DNA of 64,000 nt. Source: Mastigamoeba balamuthi (lineage: Eukaryota > Evosea > Mastigamoebida > Mastigamoebidae). A model generated the notes under the pieces. The model searched no databases and was not told the origin of the DNA. It saw only the letters and a list, made by a program, of their open reading frames with translations. This document shows, piece after piece, positions 56,231-64,000 of this stretch. Within the stretch, counting starts at the first letter, position 1. Every line of letters starts with the position of its first letter. The stretch covers positions 1 to 64,000 of the forward strand of contig CACRSC010000045.1 of assembly GCA_902651635.1 (NCBI GenBank), given 5' to 3'. A program made the translations under genes and the position numbers.

Positions 56231-57303
56231 TGAGTCTTTCAGATTTCTATTCCCTCCACTTTGGGTCGCAGGCTCAACAGAGACAAAGCAGTGCTCTTTG
56301 CTGCGATGGAATGCGGTTCTTCGCGAGTGGAGGCGCAGAAGCAGATGCAGCACTCTCCTTTTTCATCGCCAGGTGGAATTCTTCCAGCTCGAAGTCCTGC
56401 CAGTCGAGTAGGACGAGTGCCTTTCCCTCGAGCACGCTCTCTCGGCTTGCTGGAGACAGAGGTGCAGAGCCATGCCGAAAGCCTCGCCGGGCTCCTGGCC
56501 TGGGGAAATGTCTACAGTGGGCGAAAGCATAACGCGGAGGCTCGAGCATATCAGGTTTTGCTTCCCTCCTCCTCGCATTGGCATGACGCAGTGGCATGTT
56601 GCAGAGCTAGTCGGCGAGTGTGGCGCTGTGGTGGCTGCCCGCAGCGACCGTGCTGATGCATGTGCACGGATCCCAAACCATTTTTGGGTTTCTGACACCA
56701 AAGGAGTGCAGAAGCAGGGCGGGTACCTTCAATACTCTTGTGGGAGTCAATTCTATCGGGGATTTCGCTTACACCTCTTTGTGACTGAACCATCGAGGCG
56801 AAAGGAATTTGCCAATGAGGTATACAACACAAACGGTGAAGAAACAGTTGTCAATAGTGCAGAAACCTCTTCAGGACAATTGCGGTCGATATTTCTGGGC
56901 AAGGACGCCACACAGAGGACAGAAAGAGTACTCCAGCACTGTTGAAGTGGGGCGCCTTTTGTTCGAGAAAGAGAGATCATTTTACAGGATGTAGGGCCAA
57001 ATTTAGAGGAGTTAATACAGTTGTGGTAGGAACAGGTTGGCCAATTACTACAGGAAATGCCCGAGGAAATGCGATTCCCGAACTCAAACAACAATATCAC
57101 ATAACCGACACGGTTAACGGTTATCCCCCGATTGTTTGCCCTGTTGATTGTCATTTTTTTGTATCCGGTGCACTGTAAAAAGAGCTTCTGAGGAATGAAC
57201 AAGACCTGGTCCTTTCCACGTCGCCCACTGCTCTGTGAATACACTCTCCCGAACTGATGCCTTGCTTATCTCGCGCTGTTCAGATCTTCTGCTGGTTGTC
57301 GCC
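56231..57303. other. repeat-derived flank before an LRR/sushi copy
   Basis: The part from about 56820 to the LRR/sushi start is similar, at roughly three quarters identity, to 63380-63843, including GGTTATCCCCCGATTGTTTG and GAACAAGACCTGGTCCTTTC blocks. It is the duplicated 5' flank of the gene family. The part 56250-56700 has minus-strand protein-like pieces (VLEGKALVLLDWQDFELEEF) of unknown origin. No intact gene is seen. Confidence 0.5.
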
Positions 57304-60043
57304 ATGGCCTCTGTGGCATGGTCCACCGCAGAGCAGCAGGTCAGAGCACTCTGCGACCTGACAAGTGCCCTTGGCTTCAACGGGCATCGAGACCCAGCAG
57401 TGTGGAACTACCCATGCCAGATGAAGTCTCCGTGCGAGAGGGAGATCTCCTTCACGAAATGCGTCAACGGAAAGCTCACGCAAATGTGTCCACTTTCACA
57501 TTCATTGAATGTCAATTAACAACATTAAAACAGAGAAATCCGAGTGGACGTTTCGATGGGAATTATCCCACCATCCATCGGGTATCTGACAGATCTAGAA
57601 TCTTTGTACACTACATTGTTTCGCATACATGATATCTTACTCCTTATTCCCAGAATTGTCTCTGGAACTCAGATCAGTGGAACCATCACTTCTGCAATCG
57701 GAAATCTCGTACACCTTAAGATGCTGTGAGAGTGGTTCTCATCTAGAATCGAATTCTGACAGCCACGTCACTTCATAGTACGCTGAGTAAAAATCGTTTT
57801 GAGGGGAGAATTCCCGACTCTATCTCCAACCTGAAGAAACTTGAGATAATGTATGTATTGATATGCGATCTAGTCTTTCTTAATTTTGCTCTCAGAAACC
57901 TCGGGGGAAACCTCCTAGATGGTCCAATTCCGACGATGATGGACCACTTTGACGTGTTAACGACATTGTAAAAATCTCTCGATTGGGGAAACTCGTAACA
58001 CTCAAATCCGCTGTCAGCGATGCCAGTGACAACAAGCTCAGCGGCACTATCCCCCCTTCGTTCGGCCGTATGAGGGCTCTGTCGTCAGTGTGAGTCTGAT
58101 AATCTCGTAAAAGAAACTTACTGAACATGCTCTGCAGAAGCCTGACCAACAACCGACTCATCGGTCAGGTTCCCAGTGCGTTTTGCAACCTGAGCAGAGT
58201 CGACGTGTGTGGTGGTAACAGCGGCCTATGCAAACCCTCGTGCCCTGGTAACACACCAAACTTCGATTCGTGTCGGGGGAAGTGTTGCCCATTCTCTCTT
58301 CCATTCTCCTCTTCTGGATGGGGATCCTGCTCCAGCAGTACCGCAGGTGGAGTGTCGTGCTCTATTGGCTGCAAAGAGGGGTATTCTCCGGTTCCGGGAA
58401 CGTGCGGAGATGGCTCGTGGCTATCCTCTCCAGACTGCAAGCCCAACCCCTGTGCACCTTATGGTGACGCAGACGCTGTCTCGAGTGGAACTTGCTCCAA
58501 GCCGACAGCGAGTGGAAGCGCGTGCTCACTCGAGTGTCGAGCCGGTTATGTCGCCGTCCCTGGGAAATGCAGTGCTGGCAGGTGGGCTTCTTTTCCATCG
58601 TGCATTATCAAGCCAATCGAGCCCTGTTACACCGTGACGCGGGACCTGCCGGAATGGGCGGCTGAGTGGGGCACGTGTTCGCCGCGCGTTTCGAGTGGCT
58701 CCACGTGCAGCCTGATCTGCAAGGAAGGGCACACGCCAAACAGGGCATCGTGCAACGATGGAAACTGGACGCCATCCCTTCCTTCCTGCACACCCTCCCC
58801 GTGCTCCGGCAACGTGCCGATTCCTGCCGGCGGGTCGTTGGGCACGTGCACAAACGGAGCGAAGAGTGGTGAAAGCTGCTCGCCCAGATGCAACGAGGGG
58901 TACACGCCTGTGCCTGGCAGGTGTGCTTACGGAAATTGGACAGCGCTGCCCCGTTGTGCTCCCAGCCCCTGTGTGCTGCCATCGCTTCCAGCAGCTTCCT
59001 CTGGTTGGGGGACTTGCAACACATCCACTCTCAGTGGCAATGGCTGTCAAGTGTCCTGCCCGGAGACCCACAATGCTCGTCGGAGACCTACACTGCCGTC
59101 GCGGTGTGTGTCACACTGGCTCCTGGAGGCCTGCCCCATCGTGCTCTCCACTCCTGTGCAATCTGACGCTGCCGATCGGAGCTGCTGGATGGGGCACATG
59201 CACCAACAGCAGTCTGAGCGGGTCGAGGTGTACCTTCTCGTGCCCTGCCAACCATACGGCCATCCCGGGTTTGTGTCTCAAAACGACATGGACACCGGCG
59301 CCCACTTGCACGCCAAACGCATGCACACTGGCTCTGCCGCCAACGGCAAGTGGATGGGGAACGTGCTCGCTGAACGTGACGAGTGGCACAAAATGCTCTC
59401 TTGAGTGCCTGCCAGGCCATTCGCAGACAACCGGAGCGTGCGCTGCTGGATCGTGGTCAACACTGCCCTCGTGCAGATTGGTCATGAAGAACTGTGTGCT
59501 CGATCTGCCGATGAGCGCGGGTGGATGGGGCACGTGCTCGCAGAGTGTCAGGAGTGGAACAAACTGCTCTCTTGACTGTCCTGGTCACCAGACCCGCATC
59601 GGGGTCGACAACGGAAAGCAGCAGCAGTTCAGCCAGTGGTGGTACCCTGAACCGTTCTGGTGGCTGTGCCCTGCACATGCACGGCAAACGTGACCAGCGG
59701 TGCGTCGTGTGCTTTGGACTGCATGCTTGGACACTCGTCTGTGTCTGGCTTGTGTGTGTCAGGAGTGTGGACCACCGTTCCCTCTTGCTCAGCAGCAAAC
59801 CAGTCGTGCTCGCTGATGCTGCCAAGTACGGCATCTGGCTGGGGCACGTGCTCGAGCAGTGTTGCAGACAGCGCCAATTGTTCGTTTGCGTGCTCTCCGG
59901 GACATGCCTCAGTTGCCGGGTCGTGCGTCCAGCACAGATGGGCAACAATTCCTGTCTGTACAGTTATCTCTGCAGGCACTCGTCTTCGGTTGTGGTCCAC
60001 TGTGACTACGACCGTTGTCACGACGCTCTCGTGCATGCACTGA
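57304..60043 (+). pseudogene. LRR/sushi gene copy with frame breaks
   Basis: The exon plan equals that of the whole copy at 22-25 kb: first exon 57304-57485, then 72-base LRR exons 57534-57605, 57654-57725, 57779-57850, 57896-57967 and 58018-58089, and a last exon from 58138. All these joins are in frame and the first five sushi modules are intact. A 20-base tandem duplication (units at 59062 and 59082) then shifts the frame. A second disturbance with loss of module sequence lies near 59600-59690, before the C-terminal modules and hydrophobic tail resume. A truncated secreted protein could still be made from the first half. Confidence 0.82.
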
Positions 60044-60263
60044 GAAACGCCTGAAAACTGGATGTTGCTGTGGTCGTCTGACCGGGGGGAAATGGAACAA
60101 AGGGGTTGCTTGCTTTATTCGGGTACTCGGTGGCCTCCTTTGATGGATTGAAACCTCGCAGCAGTCGCTGCGTAGTCTGCAGATTCTCCAGATATTTCTT
60201 TCTGGGGTAGGATTTCTCCGAGGCCTTCGCGAGATTGTCTTTCCGAGTCTCAGCGCTGCGCTC

Positions 60264-62510
60264 ATGATCACCGGCTGCGCATCTGGCGACGGCGGCGGCC
60301 GCTCGCAGGCCTACGACTCGCACGACATGCGACCCGCGTCGCTCCTGGGCCCCCGTCCGTGCCGCTTCTGCAGGTAGGCGCCTCCCCGTCCCCCCCGCGT
60401 CGCCTGCGGGCCCACAGCACCGAGGGGAGCACACACACACGCACCAACGGCGCACACACCACCGCCCCCCCTCTGCTGCCCCCCAGCCAGTTCATCTGGG
60501 GCATCCAGCTCGACGGCGCGCAGTGCACTCGTGAGCAGCACCCTCCCCGCCCCAGCCCCTCGCCCTGGGCACGGGGCCCCCAGCTCTGACGCTGCTGTGC
60601 CCTCTCCTGTTCTCGTGCTCTCGTTCTCTCCTGCCCTTCTACTCACGTGCTCTCGTGCTCTCGTGCCTCGTGCTCTCGTGCTCTGCTGCCCTGCTTTGCT
60701 GCGGCCGCCTTGAGGCTGCGGGCTCGTGGTGGTGCACAGGTGCGCTGCTGTGCCGCCCTGCGAGCGCCCTGCTGGCCACGCTGCAGAGTCAGGGGCGCCT
60801 GCCACTGCCACTGCTTCTGCGACGCCTCCGCTGGTAATCGAGAGGAGGGCCTCTGTGGAGCAGCCACAGGCTGCGGACGCGGCGCCCGCAGAGGCGGCTG
60901 CTGCTGCGACGGCGACGGTGGTGGGGAGGCAAGCGAGCAGGAGCATGACGAGGGAGCAGCTGAGGCAGATGGCGCTTGACGAGCTCACCACCACAGAGTC
61001 GGCATACGTGGACGCCCTATGCACCATTTCGGAGGCGCGGCCACACCTGACTCTCCCTGCCCTCCTTTGTTCTTCATTTGCTGGCTTTCTGCGCCCATCT
61101 CTCGTTCGCGTGCTATTCGTGCACATCGCTATCCCCCAAGTGTCGTCCACATGCAATCGCTCACTTGTTTCAGGGACACGTTATCCCATCGTACACCCCA
61201 AACATGCAGTTCTGACTTCCCCGGCAGCTCTACGACAAGCCTCTGAGGGACTCGGGAATCGTGCCGAGCCAGGACAGCGCGACGCTGTTTGGCAGCGTGG
61301 AGCCGATCAGGAGGCTCAGCTACGAGCTGCTGCAGTCGCTGCGAGGCAAGGAGAGCGTGGGCAGCTGCTTTCTGCGGCTCGCAGAGTACCTCAAGATGTA
61401 CTCTGTCTACTGCGCAAACTTCGAGGCGCAGATCGCGACGCTCTCGAGGCTCTCGGACTCGCACCCCGAGTTCAAGGCCTTTATCGAAGTGTGTGCAGCG
61501 CCTGCGCAGCCCTGCCGCTGTGATACTAAGATTTGCTTATCGCGGCGCTCAGAACGTGTCGCGGAACCCCAAGTGCCGCCAGTTGGACCTGGCAGCCTTC
61601 CTCATCAAGCCAGTGCAGCGTGAGGCATCCGCATTTACGTGCCCTCTTGTGCTCACTGCATCGGCGCAGGAGTCCTGAAGTACCCTCTGCTGCTCGCAGT
61701 TGGGTTCCTCCTTCAACTGCTCTCTGGCTCCCTCCTGCGTCTCTCAGCCTGAGGCTCTGCAGGAAATCATCAAGTACACAGACGACGGCCCCGAGCGGAA
61801 CGAGCTCGAGAAGGCTCGCGCACGCATCGCGAGCGTCTGCGACGGTATCAACAGCTGGAAGCGCGACTTTGACTCGCGCATGCGGCTGGTCGACTTCCAG
61901 CGGCACCTCATAACTCGCGTGAGTCCCCCCGACCCCCTTCGATCGCTACTGCCCTCCGCTCACCTCCGCGCCACGTGCAGAGCGGCAGGCAGGCCTCCGT
62001 CCTGACGCCGACGCGGAGGGTCGTGCGAGAGGCTGTGCTGAGGGAGCGCATGGAGCAGGGCACGCGCGAAGTGCACTACGTGCTGTGCACGGATGTCCTG
62101 CTGCGCGCGCTGCTCGTGGACGGCATGGACGAGCTGGTCCTGATGAGCGTCTGCCCGCTGTGCAAAGTGGCCCCCGCCAGTAAGCCGCTGACCCGTGACG
62201 CTCCTCCTGGGAGCTCGTGCGGCATCGATAACCGGCAACTGCGACTGCAGGGCCGCTGAACGAGGAATTCGGGAACAACTTGATACTCGTGATGGACGAG
62301 GCGGACAACGGCGACGGCGCGATCTTCGACATCAAGGGCCTCGTCGTGACCTTTGGCTCGCGGGAGCAGCGCGACTCGTGGTTCAGAGAGCTCGTCGAGG
62401 GCGCCGCGCAGTGCGTCCGACCACCGAGCCCGCAGGTCTCGGCCGTCGACAAGGAGATCGACGAGATGTTCCTCTGCGACCAGCAGGCGCAGACAGAGAG
62501 GCCGCACAGC
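60264..62510 (+). CDS. RhoGEF with C1, DH and PH domains; 3' end cut at the N
   Basis: Exons 60264-60373, 60487-60530, 60715-61034, 61228-61488, 61553-61619, 61670-61695, 61748-61918, 61981-62179 and 62251-62510+ join in frame to 486 residues. A C1-type zinc finger (HDMRPASLLGPRPCRFCSQF, IWGIQLDGAQCTRCG, VVHRCAAVPPC) lies at 20-75. The DH domain starts at DELTTTESAYVDALCTISE and contains IKPVQRVLKYPLLL. A PH domain follows (HYVLCTDVLLRALL, VTFGSREQRDSWFREL). C1 domains can tie such exchange factors to diacylglycerol membranes. Two introns (61035-61227, 61696-61747) use GC donors and one exon is just 26 bases. The frame runs into the N at 62511, after which the sequence belongs to another locus, so the true C-terminus is unknown. 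Confidence 0.85.
60600..60690. repeat. GCTCTCGT-type short tandem repeat in a RhoGEF intron
   Basis: Imperfect repeats of CTCTCGTG/CTCTCCTG units fill most of this intron segment. It is a simple-sequence stretch likely to vary in length. Confidence 0.7.
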
Positions 62511-62511
62511 N
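62511..62511. other. single ambiguous base (N) at a homology boundary
   Basis: The only N of the window sits exactly where the RhoGEF frame stops matching and a copy of the 5' end of the 51.8-52.6 kb gene begins. This looks like an assembly join or a collapsed repeat rather than a natural junction. Confidence 0.6.
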
Positions 62512-63843
62512 ACCCACAGCGAAGACGACCCACACCATCGCCGCTGAGGAAAATCAGCCTGATCGAGCGATATCCGCACGTCATCGCTGCCTTTTTCACG
62601 TGGCCACGGGGGTGAAGAAAATCTGGACAGTCGCATTGCTACCTTTTGTAACTGCCTGCTCCTTGATGGTGCTCGAAGGGCGCAGTCTCTGGGGAGACAA
62701 CGGTGCCTCAGATCGCCCATTTCCTTTTCGTGTTGCCAACCCCAACCCCGCTAGACCGCCTTGAAAGATCTGCATGTACAAGCCCTGTTCTCACAGCAGC
62801 TGAGCAGAGCCATCGGAAATCCAATTGTCAAGCCATTTAAGGTTTGCTTTCTGTTTGATTCAACCTCTGTTCCATGCACAATCAACCGGCACAGTGTGAA
62901 CAGCAAAGCGGCGAGTGCGATTACGAGGCCACCGGGCACAGTGGTGCAGCCACCGCAATTGTGGCTGGGGGCCGTGTGCGCATTGGGCACCTGCCGGGAG
63001 GTGTGCACATAGGATACCAAACCATCTGGAAAAGGGTATCGAAGACACCATAAGAAGTGCAGAAGCACGAAGGAAGACCGTCAACGCCCCGCCACTAATT
63101 TGCTTTGAATTTGCCCTCAAATTCGCCGCCACATTTGCCACCTCTTCAGTTTTGAAACAACACAACTGGAGGCTCAGCCATGCGCGCACTATAGGGGGTA
63201 CACAAAACGTCCAATCAAATTTGCTATCAAATTTGATGGCTAATTTGACCCCCAAAGTGTAGTGGCGCGTTGGTAAATGAACTTTTTGGGTGAGACAAGC
63301 TTTTCTTTCGGGGATCTCGCCGACTCCTCTTTATTATAACAACGCCAAGGTGAAAGGAAATAGGTAGTCAATACGGTATCCAACACAAACAGGGAAGAAC
63401 CTCTAACTATCTTGCCGAAACCTCTTCAGGAAAATTGCGATCGAGATTACGGGGCAAGGGCACCGCACACCGAGGCTCAGAGAACAGAAACAGTGATCCC
63501 AGCAATGCACTAGGAGGCGTCTTTTATCTTCGTGAGCCACAGCCAAATTTTCGGAGGAGTCTGTCTTTGTGGGAGGAACAGGTTTACCATCAGGGCAGGA
63601 AATGCCCGAGGAAATACAATTCCCGAACTCGCACACTATCACATAACCGACACGATTAACGGTTATCCCCCGATTGTTTGCCCTGTATATTGTCATTATT
63701 GTAGTTTCCGGGGCACTGCAACAAGCTTCTCAGAAATGAACAAGACCTGGTCCTTTCCACGTTGCCCACTGCAATGTGAATACACTCTCCCACACTGATG
63801 CCTGCTTATCTCACTCTGTTCAGATCTGCTGCTGGTTGTCGCC
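62512..63843. other. duplicated intergenic segment before an LRR/sushi gene
   Basis: Bases 62512-62640 repeat the 5' end and upstream flank of the gene at 51786-52586 (the start codon with about eight codons, in minus orientation). The part from 63380 repeats the LRR/sushi 5' flank seen at 56820-57300. In between, a minus-strand frame at 62751-63068 has a hydrophobic stretch (VIALAALLFTLCRLIV), but nothing supports it as a gene. Confidence 0.5.
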
Positions 63844-64000
63844 ATGGCTACTGTGGCAAGATCCACCGCAGAACAGCAGGCCAGGGCACTCTGCGACCTG
63901 TCAAATTCCCTTAGCTTCAACGGGCATCAAAATCCAACGTTGTGGAGCTACCCATGCGAGATGAAGTCGCCTTGCGAGAGGGAGGTCCTCTTCACGAAAT
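63844..64000 (+). CDS. start of another LRR/sushi gene (runs off the window)
   Basis: The first exon is open to the window end. It begins MATVARSTAEQQARALCDLS in the same strong start context (GTCGCCATGG) as the other copies and encodes the LRR N-cap with NPTLWSYPCEMKSPCERE. Whether the rest is intact cannot be seen. Confidence 0.7.
   Translation, partial: MATVARSTAEQQARALCDLSNSLSFNGHQNPTLWSYPCEMKSPCEREVLFTK

Noticed and set aside
1-64000. CRISPR arrays, virus-like or LTR elements, bacterial operons
   Set aside because: No regularly spaced direct repeats with unique spacers, no capsid, reverse transcriptase or integrase motifs, and no ribosome-binding-site-led gene clusters were seen.

Overview
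This is a gene-dense, GC-rich nuclear segment of a unicellular eukaryote. Genes are close together on both strands. Most contain short spliceosomal introns (about 47-310 bases) with GT-AG or, in several cases, GC-AG ends. The standard genetic code fits every gene. A U2 snRNA gene and a tRNA-Gly gene are present. No bacterial operon, CRISPR array, virus or LTR element was seen. The species cannot be named from sequence alone. The mix of intron-bearing conserved eukaryotic genes, a bacterial-type Ric/YtfE di-iron repair protein and receptor-like proteins with novel domain mixes suggests a free-living protist, perhaps one living at low oxygen (a metamonad or amoebozoan is my guess).

Region 1 (0.6-21.7 kb) is mostly housekeeping genes: a helical-rod protein, a Q-rich protein with RRM domains, a START lipid-transfer protein, a coiled-coil protein, a small CaaX protein, a Rab GTPase, asparaginyl-tRNA synthetase carrying a GlnRS-type N-terminal domain, an F-box/TPR protein, U2 snRNA, the glucosidase II beta subunit and a Ric-like hemerythrin-fold protein.

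Region 2 (21.8-30.1 kb) holds tRNA-Gly(CCC), an apparently whole leucine-rich-repeat/sushi protein in which each LRR is a separate 72-nt exon, an F-box-like protein and an FHA-caspase fusion.

Region 3 (30.3-39.6 kb) is the most striking part. Two adjacent same-strand genes encode apparent single-pass membrane receptors with different ectodomains: an integrin-like seven-blade FG-GAP propeller in one, a beta-helix plus about forty CxxC half-repeats in the other. Both carry a PARP ADP-ribosyltransferase domain on the cytoplasmic side, and both retain the His-Tyr-Glu triad. I propose a receptor ADP-ribosyltransferase system.

Region 4 (40.4-49.0 kb) has signalling and scaffold genes: a C2-like/eight-WW protein, an RCC1-repeat protein and a DH-PH RhoGEF.

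Region 5 (49-64 kb) is less ordered. It holds decayed or uncertain coding pieces, a Tc1-like transposon, two decayed LRR/sushi copies, the first exon of another copy, a C1-DH-PH RhoGEF that runs into the single N of the window, and segmental repeats. The N at 62511 may mark an assembly join.
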